NCBI GenBank assembly: GCA_020740775.1
Contig: JAHEWK010000029.1
Coordinates: 248,001-312,000 of the forward strand
Length of the DNA stretch: 64,000 bases
Reading direction: 5' to 3'
DNA from: Ilyonectria destructans
Lineage: Eukaryota; Ascomycota; Sordariomycetes; Hypocreales; Nectriaceae
The number at the start of each line of letters is the position of its first letter. The first letter of the stretch is position 1. The notes under the pieces were generated by a model. The model saw only the letters and a list, made by a program, of their open reading frames with translations. It was not told the DNA's origin and made no database searches. Below are positions 53,086 through 62,806 of the stretch, in pieces. A program made the translations under genes and the position numbers.

Positions 53086-54711
53086 CTAGCTCAAAGCTTT
53101 GTGAAGAACTCGAGTAATCCACGTCTTGAACTCACCCTCCATCCAAACTACGATTGCAGAGAGAGCAGCTTGGAGTTGATACATCCCGTGAATCGTGCTG
53201 CTGTTGCCGATTCGAAAGTCTCGATCGAGAATATGCTGACGGGATTAAGCTTAACACTGTGAGAGAAGGGCTCAAGGGAAACTCACGATTTCAGTCTGCG
53301 CATCTACCGCAAACATGAGAGTCCAGACTCCGTCTACAACCTGGATGATAGGAAGGGTGATGATTCGCTCCACGCCGCCACCAAGTCTCATGATGCTGCG
53401 AATACTTTCATGCCATGCTGCTATCCAGACGCCTAGCTGGACGTTTGCTGCTTCAATATTGCCGGCGGACGTTTTTGTTTCAATAAACACTGGCGCTGGG
53501 CGGGATTTGAGGGGGTAGTACGCCGTTTGGTTGACGGTCGCTGTGGGAGAGGACTTGGTGAATGTTTCGATGAGGGCCTCGAGATCCTCGTCGGGAGCAA
53601 GGATGAGCGCAAAGTCAACCATCTTATGGACTGACTTGGTGGCATTCATCCGTGATGGTGAAGCGTTGGAGTCGTAACCAGACATGCTACCCGTGTTCGA
53701 GAAGCTGGAGACTGTTTTTTGCGATGAGACGTCGTCGGAAGGCTGGCCGGAGAAGGAAGGACGAAAGGCTGGGACGATTTGAGCCGATGTTATCGGCTCG
53801 ACTCTAACGGAAGAGAATGAGGCGAGTTCATAGAGGAGAGGATAATGGACCATGGTGTTCCAGGCCGCCTCGGAGCGATGCAGGTCGGATGACTCATTGG
53901 AGAGCTTGACAATCTCCAGGATACGACGATGTTTATCAGCGACAGAGCGGTCAGAGGACTGGGCACTTGTTCCAGTACTCTGCGTATTGGTCGCTGTATC
54001 CGCTGGCTGCCACATATAGGGACGAATATCCCTGAGATTCATGCCTGGGACGTCGGCAAGAGTGGGCGGTAGGATCCCCTCGCCGTGCTCTGCCACGACG
54101 AGTGCATCGTAAAGATCCTGAACATCAGATGGAAGCGCGGCTCCCATGTCCATCTCTTTTTTAAACCGCACTGGACGATCAAGGGTTAACAAGTCAGCCA
54201 TCTTCCTGTGTTGCTTCGACGGTGATGTGCTGCGTGGTCGTTGGAGTGATGAGGCTGACGACCTGGTTGAATGGGGCCGCTGGTCCATCGCCGGCGTAGC
54301 GAAATGGGGCCGGGAGGCAAGGGCACCGGTAAAAACAGACGTCGGAGCTACCGAGGGGGCGGCAGAAGAGCCGGAATGCCCTAGTGGAGGAGGCATTTCG
54401 CCATGGGAGAAAGAGGGCGTTGGACTCTCGAAGACATCGTTTGTGGTGTCGTTTCTGGTCCCTGGCCGTTGTGGTCGTCGAGGTGTCACCTCGGGATCGG
54501 CGAAGATGTCATCGGGAACATCTTCAAGTCGTTGGCGCTTTGACGGACTCGACATGGAATATCTGATGGATCTACACTTTGCCTTGTTCAGCGATGCGTC
54601 GTCAATGTCCGCAAGGATTCGTCTCGCCCCCTCGGTTGGGAAAGCGGGATCGTGGGGCGGGATCGTGGTCACAATGGTCTGGATCCACGCGCGAATCGCA
54701 TCAGGGTGCAT
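53086..54711 (-). CDS. PD-(D/E)XK nuclease-like domain protein
   Basis: Minus-strand exons 54711-53287 and 53235-53086 are joined by a 51-nt intron (GTGAGT to GTCAG), giving 524 residues. The start is the ATG of MHPDAIRAWIQTIV; the eight preceding open codons begin with GTG. The N terminus has a short conserved helix, then about 150 Ser/Pro/Arg-rich disordered residues with a basic patch (SSPSKRQRLEDVPDD). The C-terminal domain, residues about 195-524, has MVDFALIL (Asp) and PVFIETKT (E-x-K), the PD-(D/E)XK metal site, followed by GVWIAAWHESI. Exon 2 supplies FRIGNSSTIHGMYQLQAALS, the typical end of this fungal family. The residues needed for metal binding appear intact, but nuclease activity is not established for the family as far as I know. 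It sits between transposon remnants. Confidence 0.85.
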
Positions 54712-54854
54712 TCCGAAGGAATTAAAGGTGTTCACGCAAGTGTTGATTGTTGGCGCCGATTACTGTGTCGCGATAGCTGGGCATCTTGGTGGGACATCGT
54801 TGTGGTTGCCCCTGACGACGAGCAAGGAGAAGCGGACCTTTATTGTTGCGGGCC

Positions 54855-55407
54855 GATGGATGGATTTTATTTCGCCCAGGGGGACACACCCCAGAGGGCC
54901 TTTGCGCTAAGCTATTTTCGTTTCGTACGGTTCTTCCATAATCACCCGAAGCCCCACAATTTCACTTTACTGACTGGTCCAATCTGATGTATGCAGTGAC
55001 AGGCCTGCTTGAAGGCCAATTTCTACAAGTGTTCAGCATCCTATCCTCAGCAGCTGAAGCACGGTCTGCCAAAATGAGACTGTATAATGTTAGTAGGATT
55101 CAATCTGAATAGTTAGTGTGCCTGAGGCTTCTGGTCCATGTCAAGCCTCCCCGTTGCAATGGCAAATTTGATCGTCGCCCGTACTGCCCGCATGTCTGGC
55201 GCCCATTTGTCACCGTCAGACGCCGCCTTTCCTCCCAGGAAGTATGATAGGTTTCCCATCTTTGTCTGTGAGCATCGCAACATGCCTTCCCGTTGCGCGG
55301 TCCATTTTGCGCAGCGGAATACGAAGTGTTCCACTGTCTCTGATGCTAGCCCGCATTCGCAAGTGTCCGATTCCATCGTTCCTATCTTGCACAGAAAGCT
55401 GTTACCA
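54855..55407 (-). mobile_element. LINE family A, 5'-truncated copy A2
   Basis: Minus strand: the last about 95 codons of ORF2, including the CECG-x7-H-x4-C knuckle and the end DMDQKPQAH, then the complete 3' UTR and a tail of ATCC units (54855-54866 as GATGGATGGATT on the plus strand). Very similar to copy A3. Homology stops at about 55407, in the middle of the codons before FLCKIG. Confidence 0.92.
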
Positions 55408-55557
55408 TGCACCACCACCCTTTCGACAACCCCACCCTTTCGTCAGGCAAAAAAAAAAATTCACCACCAAAACTCAGCTATTTCACTTACACAGAATTCG
55501 GCCAAAATAAAAGTTATTTGCCAATAGTTACCTCCTGTAAATTTGAAATTGATATTT

Positions 55558-56239
55558 CTATTGATATTTAGGTCTTTTAACTACCCGTCCAGATTGAGTG
55601 GTGCGCTGAGGTGGTATGGTTTCCTCTCTGACTTCAATAACCGAAGCAGCCTCCGATTCTGACCCTGACTCCTCCGAAGAGCTATCATCTACCACAGCAA
55701 GCTTCTTTTCACTTCCTTTTTCGGTAGTGACTTCTCCAGCCGCTAGGGCCTCGCCCAGAGTCACGAAACGCTTATTGGGATTAGGTACAGCCTTCCTCTT
55801 CTTCCCTCTCTTCGAACGAGCCAGTTCCTCCTCCAGACCAGCAATTCTTAATGCATGAGCCGCTAACGTCTGCTGCTGCACCTCAAACCCTCTTGCTATC
55901 ACGTTATACCGTCTCCGCGTCTTTGGTGTTTTGTTCAGCCCAAGATTACGAATCTGGCGGCTGGTTTTTAGTGTATCATCTGAGCTGAAATATGGCGCCT
56001 GTAACGGTCTCAGGGTAGTGTATTGCAACTAGCTAGGCCACTCTACAGAGTATACCAAACTTAAGGAAAGAAGAAGAAGAGAAAGAGAGTAGAGAAAGCC
56101 CATCCATAAATATACTCGTCATGATGGCTTAAAGGTAAAAGGTGGGTCACGAAAGGCCGAGGGTTTCTGAGGCCACCTACGGGCACAGCCCGTTACAGCG
56201 CCCGCTCCGGAGTCCTCTTCGGGCTGTCATTCAGCCTAC
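55558..56239 (-). pseudogene. Pogo-type transposase C-terminal fragment, split by a MITE
   Basis: Minus strand: from 56239 the codons read LNDSPKRTPERAP up to 56199, then the MITE 55999-56198 intervenes, and after removing it with one CGC copy the frame continues YFSSDDTLKTSRQIRNL. It then has a coiled-coil part (LAAHALRIAGLEEELARSKR), GKKRKAVPNPNKRFVTL and an acidic C terminus to a stop at 55558-55560. This is the C-terminal tail of fungal pogo/Fot transposases. The catalytic domain is absent. Confidence 0.8.
55999..56198 (+). mobile_element. MITE M1, copy 2
   Basis: Two hundred bp, CTGTAACGG...CCGTTACAG, with CGC on both sides (55996-55998 and 56199-56201). Removing the element plus one CGC restores an open transposase frame across the site, which independently supports a 3-bp target duplication. 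Confidence 0.93.
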
Positions 56240-56426
56240 CTGTAACAGTCTCAAGGTAGTGTATTACAACTAGCTAGGCCACTCTACAGAGTATACCAAA
56301 CTTAAGGAAAGAAGAAGAAGAGAAAGAGAGTAGAGGAGGTCCATCCATAAATATACTCGTCATGGTGGCTTAAAGGTAAAAAGTGGACCACGAAAGGCCG
56401 AGGGTTCTCGAGGCCACCTACGGGCA
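56240..56426 (+). mobile_element. MITE M1, copy 3, right end lost
   Basis: Starts CTGTAACAG and matches copies 1 and 2 through GGCCACCTACGGGCA, then breaks off at 56426 before the terminal CCGTTACAG. Only 41 bases separate it from copy 2. Confidence 0.88.
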
Positions 56427-56438
56427 AGGCTCGGAACC

Positions 56439-56560
56439 TGTTGAATTGGAGGCATGTTGGAACACCAGGGCTCCAGGGAGTCACGTGAGAAACAGGAGAT
56501 TGTCAGGCGATTCGGAAGGGGCTCGCTGAGCCTTCGGCCGGCTGGCCCGGATTAGGAAGA
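56439..56560 (+). repeat. LTR-like repeat X, partial copy X2
   Basis: Begins TGTTGAATTGGAGGCATGTT and runs to ATTAGGAAGA, where the next copy X3 starts. It represents the first 122 bases of the unit. Confidence 0.8.
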
Positions 56561-57124
56561 TGTTGAATTGGTGGCATGTTGGAACACCAGGGCTCCAGCA
56601 GCGCTCCTAATAGTCCAGACCGTTTGGACTATTAGTCCAGACTGCAATCCAAGATCAATAATCAATCCACGACGGGCGTTCGTGGATTGACGACTAGGAT
56701 GATGCGCCCTTGAAACAAGCCGTGTTGATCTGGGTCGCACCAGTAAATTGATCAGAAATATCCAAAACAAAATGGTTGGCACAGCAACAACCATGGGTAC
56801 CCTGGTTTTGTGACACCATGCCAACGACCTAGCGCACTTAGCGTCCACACCGGGCGTCCGTATTCCCTGCCCTGATCTGCAGTCTGGACTAATAGTCCAA
56901 ATGGTCTGGACTATTAGGAGCGCTGGGCTCCAGGGAGTCACATGAGAAACAGGAGATTGTCAGGCGATTCGGAAGGGGCTCGCCGAGCCTTCGGCCGGCT
57001 GGCCCGTATTAGGAAGAAAAGGAAAGCAAGACCTCCCTGATAAAAAGGGGGGGAGCTACAGTGAACAGATACAGAACACACACATGTTCAAGGTCATCAT
57101 TTTGGTCATACCAGCAATCCAACA
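56561..57124 (+). repeat. LTR-like repeat X, copy X3, interrupted by a hAT-type MITE
   Basis: Begins TGTTGAATTGG and ends AGCAATCCAACA; without the MITE and one target copy it is 229 bp, matching X1 (233 bp, opposite orientation). Flanks GAAGA and GATAT do not form a duplication. Confidence 0.78.
56599..56925. mobile_element. 327-bp hAT-type MITE
   Basis: Starts CAGCGCTCCTAATAGTCCAG and ends with its complement; the inverted repeats extend to about 48 bp with one mismatch. The flanks are GGCTCCAG at 56591-56598 and GGCTCCAG at 56926-56933, an exact 8-bp target duplication, and the uninterrupted sequence with one GGCTCCAG is seen in X1 and X2. CAG ends plus 8-bp duplication are hallmarks of hAT. 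It has no coding capacity. Each terminal repeat also contains a smaller internal hairpin (AGTCCAGACC...GGACTATTAG). Confidence 0.95.
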
Positions 57125-58359
57125 GATATATCATATCCAAATACGCAGGTCTGCTACATACCATAAGCTCATCAAACGGAGGTATCAAACTCCAGCAGAG
57201 AGTAGCTTCAGGACCCGTCTACGACGAGCTGATGAGCTCCTCGCACCCTGCACGCGGCCGACCCTCATCCAGCAATGTTTCAGCAAGGAACAGACAATAC
57301 CCCTGCAGATAGCTTCAAAAGAAGAGTCGGCCGAGGGCTTCCTCCAATGGATCGAGTCAGTAAACCCACTCACCATGATCGTATACTCAGACGGCTCCTT
57401 GTCCTCAAAGGGAGCAGCCAGCTACGGCTTCGCCATTCACCAGAACGACCTCTCCATCTCCAACGGCTCAGGCCGCCTCGGGCCCGCCGAGGTCTTTGAT
57501 GCTGAAGCTACAGGAGCACTGGAGGGCCTTAAGGCCGCCCGAAACCTCCCAAGATCAGCGACACAGGATATCGTAGCCTGCCTAGACAACCTGGCAGCCG
57601 CCACTTGCCTACGCGGCACACCGTCTGACTCCTCACAAGAAGTCTTCCTCGAGTTCCAGGCTTTAGCTGCATCACATGGAGCTACACAAGTGCGCTGGAT
57701 ACCTGGCCACACGAACATTCCCGGCAACGAACAAGCCGACAAACTGGCAAAAGCAGCTTCGTCGCTGCCGGAGCCGGAGGGCGCTCAGCCGACGCTAGCA
57801 TACCTGCGAAAGATCGCGAGGCAAAACCCGAAAGAAGCTTTCGAAATATGGTGGTCAACTTCCGCCCCCGAGCAGTACAGGAGATTCAATCTCAAGGCGA
57901 CTATACGCTGCCCACCGGAGCTCTCACTCCCTCGGACGGCTCTGCACCATCTACTTGCAGCAAGATCCCTCCATGGGGACTTCGCTGTATACCACGAAAG
58001 ATTCAACCACGACGACGCGCGAGTGATCTGCTCGTGCGGTCGACACAAAGCACCTGACCATGTCTTCTACTACAGAAAGGTACCGCCGCGGTGTCGAATG
58101 AGGCTCGCCCCCTCACCGACTGCAGCGGTCAACCTCGCAACAGGTAGAAGCTTTGATAAGTTCATCAGGGTGGCGAAAACAAGCGCCTTCTTCGAAAAGA
58201 TTTGTCCCCGTCACTAGACGGGGCAGACCCGAGACGCACTCGCGTCCCCTCCACTTCTCTTTATTCTCTCATCTTCTCATCTGTCCCTTCTCTTCAATTA
58301 CTTGGACTCGGCCAGATGAAGGATGCTGCAACACCCTTCATCTGACCGAGATCACCTAC
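57125..58359 (+). mobile_element. LINE family C, copy C2 (5'-truncated)
   Basis: Open frame to TAG 58215-58217 with an RNase H domain whose four acidic motifs are all present: MIVYSDGSLS, DAEATGALEGL, VACLDNLAA and GHTNIPGNEQADKLA. A zinc-binding CSCGRHKAPDHV cluster follows near 58030-58065. This is the C-terminal part of a Tad1-like LINE ORF2; RT and endonuclease are missing. The upstream edge is the LTR X3 and the 3' UTR is cut by LTR Y2. The family-C copy at 14728 matches the region from HHLLAARS onward. Confidence 0.85.
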
Positions 58360-58364
58360 GGCCG

Positions 58365-58507
58365 TGTTGAAAATGAGCATATTGTGTTTTATTAAAGGAG
58401 AAAAAGACTAGCGTTAACCAGCGGAAGCTATTGACAGGAAGACATCCACATCCCAGCCACCAATGGATCGGAATAGCCATTGATCCGTTAAACAACGGAT
58501 CTCAACA
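58365..58507 (+). repeat. Solo LTR Y2 with 5-bp target duplication
   Basis: A 143-bp unit with ends TGTTGA and TCAACA, flanked by GGCCG at 58360-58364 and GGCCG at 58508-58512. TG...CA ends and a perfect 5-bp duplication make this a solo LTR, most like the short LTRs of Copia-type retrotransposons. A nearly identical unit without duplication lies at 5807-5946. Confidence 0.9.
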
Positions 58508-58512
58508 GGCCG

Positions 58513-58742
58513 CCTCGTGCAGCCGCGCCAAGGGTCTCTTCCCAGCCTTCCCTCTCCCTGTCGGAGATGGGTTCATACAGCGGCTACTACTGTCACAGCC
58601 GTGCTTGGCCATCCCGCTGACGGGTAACAAGCTTGAAACAATGGCCATCGTGCCGATGATATGCTGGATAGAGGTCTGTTTTTGCATTTTACGGAGAATG
58701 TTTTGATGGGGAAATTCCAATTTCGCGTCGCGAATACGTTAC
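58513..58742. other. Flank of LTR Y2, probably LINE C 3' region
   Basis: Continues the sequence interrupted by the LTR. No frame or repeat was recognised. Confidence 0.4.
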
Positions 58743-58744
58743 TA

Positions 58745-59064
58745 GGGGGGTCTCGTCATTTCATTACAGCTCAACCCCCCGTGAGGGACGAACGGGGGGG
58801 TCGTTGACTAAACAAATGTCCGTTGACTCAACAAATACCTGAAAGCTTGGTATAGACTCTAGTAAAATGATGTACCTCGCTAACAACAGGAAAATTGGAA
58901 CCTACTCCAATAAACGCTCTCCAAAAAATACACTACAAACACTGTATTTTTAGTGTGGGCTAATGTACCCCAAATCGTTGAGTCAACGGACTTTTGTTTA
59001 GTCAACGACCCCCCCGTGACGGACGAACGGGGGGTTGAGCTGTAATGAAATGACGAGACCCCCC
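58745..59064. mobile_element. 320-bp MITE with about 95-bp inverted repeats and TA flanks
   Basis: Begins GGGGGGTCTCGTCATTTCAT and ends with the complement; arms extend to TTGACTCAACAAAT / its counterpart near 58990. TA lies on both sides (58743-58744 and 59065-59066), as in Tc1/mariner and pogo MITEs. Each arm holds a C6/G6 hairpin whose 13-nt core GTGA(G/C)GGACGAAC has the same orientation in both arms, although the arms themselves are inverted. Confidence 0.9.
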
Positions 59065-59066
59065 TA

Positions 59067-62000
59067 GTAGCACAGCCCCACCTTTCGACATTACGTATAT
59101 TTTCGTCTTAGAGATCCTAGCTCAGCACGTCCTGTGCCCCAATAGGGGACTTTACAGGTGATCCTCGACCTCAGGAGCAGGACAGGGATGGTGGTGGACG
59201 TCTTACTGGCAGGAGATTTTAACCAGCACGACCGGCTATGGGGAGGAGACGACGTGCCATTGGCAAGGCAAAGCGAGGCCGAATCGATCATCGACCTCAT
59301 GAACGAACACGGTCTTTGCAGCCTTCTCCCGAGAGGCACAAAGACATGGCAAGGCCCCGACAAGGAAAGCACAATCGACCTGGTGCTGGCGACGGCGGAA
59401 GTGGCAGACGAAATGGTGACGTGCTCCATACACCCGACAGAACACGGATCGGACCACCGGGCGATCCAAACGACGTTCGATCTCGCGAGGCCTGATCGGA
59501 TTGCCGCGGAAAGACTGTTGTTCAAGAATGCACCATGGACAACAATCAGAACCAGGGTGGAGGACAATCTCCGAGAGCTTCCCTGGACTGTCGGCGTGCA
59601 GGAACAGACAGACCAGTTAATGAGGGTTATCCTCGAGGCGATCCACGAGCTGACGCCCCGAGCACAACCAGTACCGTACGCGAAGCGCTGGTGGACGAAG
59701 GATTTGACAAGACTTCGGCAGGTGTATACGTTCTGGCGGAATCAGGCCAGGGTACAGCGGCGAGCAGGTCAGACGAGGCACGACCTGGAAAGACGGGCCA
59801 AGGAAGCATCCAAGGAGTACCATGATGCCATCCGGAAACAGAAGAAACTGCACTGGGACGATTTCCTGGCAGAAGATGTCAACATATGGAAGGCGGCCAA
59901 ATACTTGAAACCTGGAAAAGACATCATGAACAACAGGGTACCCCCTTTGAAGAGGCAAGACGGTTCCACCACGAAAGATAGGGTGGAGCAGGCAGAGGAG
60001 CTGTTTAGCACGTTCTTCCCGCCGTTGCCGGCCAGGATTGAAGATGAAGGTGACCGACCGCAACGGAGGGAAGTGCACATGCCAGACCTCACCATGGAGG
60101 AAGTTGAAGGAAAAGTGCTAGCAGCGAAACCTTGGAAAGCGCCTGGAGAGGATGGTCTGCCAGCAATGGTGTGGAAACAGCTTTGGCCAGTGGTTAGATA
60201 CCGCGTCTTGCACCTCTTCGACTCATCCCTCAGGGATGGTGTGGTACCCCACCAATGGAGGAGTGCGAAGATCATCCCGCTAAAGAAAGCAGACAAGGGA
60301 GACTACACAGTGGCCAAGGCATGGAGACCGATATCGCTGCTGTCAACACTGGGCAAGATACTCGAGGCAGTCGTTGCAGAGCGGATATCCTATGTTGTGG
60401 AGAGCTATGGACTGCTGCCCGCAAACCACTTCGGGGCAAGGAAGCGAAGGTCAGCCGAACAAGCACTGATACTGCTGCAGGAGCAGATCTATAAGGCATG
60501 GAGGGCCGGCAGGGTGTTCAGTCTAATCAGTTTCGACGTCAAAGGCGCTTACAATGGAGTGTTCAAAGAACGACTACTGGAGAGGCTGAAGGCGAGAGGC
60601 ATACCTGGTGGACTGGTGAGATGGATTGACGCCTTTTGCTCTGAACGAATGGCCACCGTGGTGGTAAATGGGCACACGTCACAGCTACGGGAGTTGCCAC
60701 AGGCAGGTCTCCCGCAAGGATCACCGCTGTCGTCGGTGTTGTTCTTGTTCTTCAATGCAGATTTAGTGCAGAGAAGAATCAACGCAAAAGGTGGTTCGAT
60801 GGCATTCGTAGACGACTACTCAGCCTGGGTAGTGGGACCAACAGCGGAGGAGAATCGAGCCGGCATCCAATCAATTATAGACGAAGCACTGGGCTGGGAA
60901 AGACGGAGCGGTGCGACGTTCAACGGAGACAAAACGGCCATCGTGCATTTCACGCGAAACGCCGCGCGTACCAGCGACAAACCGTTCATGATCAAAGGAA
61001 AAGTAGTCAAACCAAAAGCGAGCGCCAAGATCCTGGGAGTGGTCATGGACGCGAAACTGCGGTACAAGGAACACATAGCTAGAGCCGCCGCAAAGGGGCT
61101 CTCGGCTGCTATGTGTTTGAGAAGACTGAAAATGCTGTCACCGCGGACGGCGAGACAACTGTTCGTAGCAACAGTAGCTCCCACCATGGACTATGCGTCC
61201 AGCGTGTGGACGCACTCATGTGGCATTAGAGAAGCTGCTTGGCTGGACAAGGCACAGATGGTCGGAGCACAGGCGATCACGGGAGCTTTCCGGACCGTCG
61301 CAACGGCGGTGGCAGAGGCCGAAGCTAGCATCCAATCGGTGCAAGAACGGCATGCGCAAGCGGCAACAAGGTTTTGGATCAACCTCCGGACCCTTCCCAG
61401 GACACACCCGTTGGCGACACTGAAAGTGAAAGTGTGTCGCCGATTCGTATCGCCGATGCAGAGGATTGCTCAAGTACAAGGGGAAACAGCCACTGAACGA
61501 ATGGAGATCATTCGGGAGTACGCGTTACCACCATGGCGAGACCGTATCCCGGTGTCGTGCGACCCTGACCGGGAGAGAGCGGCGGAAGAAGCAAAGAGGG
61601 TGGATGGCATAGTCATTGCCACCTGCTCCTCGCAGAGAAGGGGCATGGTAGGCATGGGAGGTGTCGTACGAGACACGGCGATCAATAACGATGACGAGGT
61701 AGTGGCCAGCTACTCCATCACTCTCGGATTGACGGAGGAGCTGAACCTATACATCGCCGAGCTAGGAGCTATAGAGATGGTATTGAGATGTATGCCGTCT
61801 GGACTCTGCCGGCGGGATATGACTGTCATGACGAGCAGCCGCTCCGCACTAGAAGTCATACGGCGGCCACGACAACAATCCGGCCAACAGATCATACGGC
61901 AAATATACGACCATATCAAGCGTCTCGAAGACGAGGGCCACTCTCTCCGGATGTTGTGGGTTCCAGCAGGAGAAGAGGATTTCGCGCTGGGAACAAAAGC

Positions 62001-62806
62001 CAAAGCAGCAGCGCGGAAGGCCACAGAAGGAGAATGCAGACCAGACGTGCCACCACATCTAGCAAGATCCACAAGGATAAGACTAGCGATAACCAAGCAG
62101 CGGCAAACAAGAACACTACCAGAAAGAGTCGGGAAATACTCGAAGCAGATAGACACGGCACTGCCAAGCAAGCATACCCGTACTCTATATGACCCGCTGA
62201 AGAGGAAGGAAGCAGACGTACTGTCGCAGCTCCGCACCGGAATGGCGAGACTTAACAGCTTTCTGTGCAAGATAGGAGCAATGGAATCGGACACTTGCGA
62301 ATGCGGGCAAGCATCAGAGACAGTGGAACACTTCCTATTCCGCTGCACAAAATGGACCGCGCAACGAGAAGGCATGCTGCGATGCTCACAGACAAAGATG
62401 GGAAACCTATCATACTTCCTGGGAGGAAAGGCGGCGTCTGACGGTGACAAATGGGCGCCAGACATGCGGGCAGTACGGGCGACGATCAAATTTGCCATTG
62501 CAACGGGGAGGCTTGACATGGACCAGAAGCCTCAGGCACACTAACTATTCAGATTGAATCCTACTAACATCATACAGTCTCATTTTGGCAGACCGTGCTT
62601 CAGCTGCTGAGGATAGGATGCTGAACACTTGGAGAAATTGGCCTTCAAGCAGGCCTGTCACTGCATATACATCAGATTGGAACAGTCAGTAAAGTGAAAT
62701 TGTGGGGCTTCGGGTGATTATGGAAGAACCGTACGAAACGAAAATAGCTTAGCGCAAAGGCCCTCTGGGGTGTGTCCCCCCGGGCGAAATAAAATCCATC
62801 CATCCA
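59067..62806 (+). mobile_element. LINE family A, long copy A3
   Basis: 5'-truncated in the endonuclease domain (readable from about 59090), then complete to the 3' UTR and a tail of ATCC units at 62793-62806. ORF1 and the first part of ORF2 are missing. It is the best preserved family-A copy in the window. Confidence 0.92.
59158..62544 (+). CDS. LINE A3 ORF2: partial endonuclease, RT, RNase H
   Basis: Open for 1128 codons to TAA 62542-62544. The endonuclease C-terminal part has LLAGDFNQHDRLWGG, TIDLVLATAE and GSDHRAIQT; RT has [24 protein letters not shown] and AFVDDYSAW; then an RNase H-like region and the knuckle [17 protein letters not shown]. The nominal start is a GTG in the middle of a domain: a TAG at about 59143 precedes it and the sequence before that still reads as endonuclease, so there is no true N terminus and the product is probably not made. 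The tryptophan codon that became TAG in copy A1 is intact here. The long antisense frames (for example 61710-62519) are shadows. Confidence 0.9.
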   Translation: MILDLRSRTGMVVDVLLAGDFNQHDRLWGGDDVPLARQSEAESIIDLMNEHGLCSLLPRGTKTWQGPDKESTIDLVLATAEVADEMVTCSIHPTEHGSDHRAIQTTFDLARPDRIAAERLLFKNAPWTTIRTRVEDNLRELPWTVGVQEQTDQLMRVILEAIHELTPRAQPVPYAKRWWTKDLTRLRQVYTFWRNQARVQRRAGQTRHDLERRAKEASKEYHDAIRKQKKLHWDDFLAEDVNIWKAAKYLKPGKDIMNNRVPPLKRQDGSTTKDRVEQAEELFSTFFPPLPARIEDEGDRPQRREVHMPDLTMEEVEGKVLAAKPWKAPGEDGLPAMVWKQLWPVVRYRVLHLFDSSLRDGVVPHQWRSAKIIPLKKADKGDYTVAKAWRPISLLSTLGKILEAVVAERISYVVESYGLLPANHFGARKRRSAEQALILLQEQIYKAWRAGRVFSLISFDVKGAYNGVFKERLLERLKARGIPGGLVRWIDAFCSERMATVVVNGHTSQLRELPQAGLPQGSPLSSVLFLFFNADLVQRRINAKGGSMAFVDDYSAWVVGPTAEENRAGIQSIIDEALGWERRSGATFNGDKTAIVHFTRNAARTSDKPFMIKGKVVKPKASAKILGVVMDAKLRYKEHIARAAAKGLSAAMCLRRLKMLSPRTARQLFVATVAPTMDYASSVWTHSCGIREAAWLDKAQMVGAQAITGAFRTVATAVAEAEASIQSVQERHAQAATRFWINLRTLPRTHPLATLKVKVCRRFVSPMQRIAQVQGETATERMEIIREYALPPWRDRIPVSCDPDRERAAEEAKRVDGIVIATCSSQRRGMVGMGGVVRDTAINNDDEVVASYSITLGLTEELNLYIAELGAIEMVLRCMPSGLCRRDMTVMTSSRSALEVIRRPRQQSGQQIIRQIYDHIKRLEDEGHSLRMLWVPAGEEDFALGTKAKAAARKATEGECRPDVPPHLARSTRIRLAITKQRQTRTLPERVGKYSKQIDTALPSKHTRTLYDPLKRKEADVLSQLRTGMARLNSFLCKIGAMESDTCECGQASETVEHFLFRCTKWTAQREGMLRCSQTKMGNLSYFLGGKAASDGDKWAPDMRAVRATIKFAIATGRLDMDQKPQAH

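Noticed and set aside
61710..62519. 269-codon minus-strand frame, with a similar one at 1203-1817
   Set aside because: Antisense shadows of LINE A ORF2; they recur wherever the LINE occurs and show no domain.
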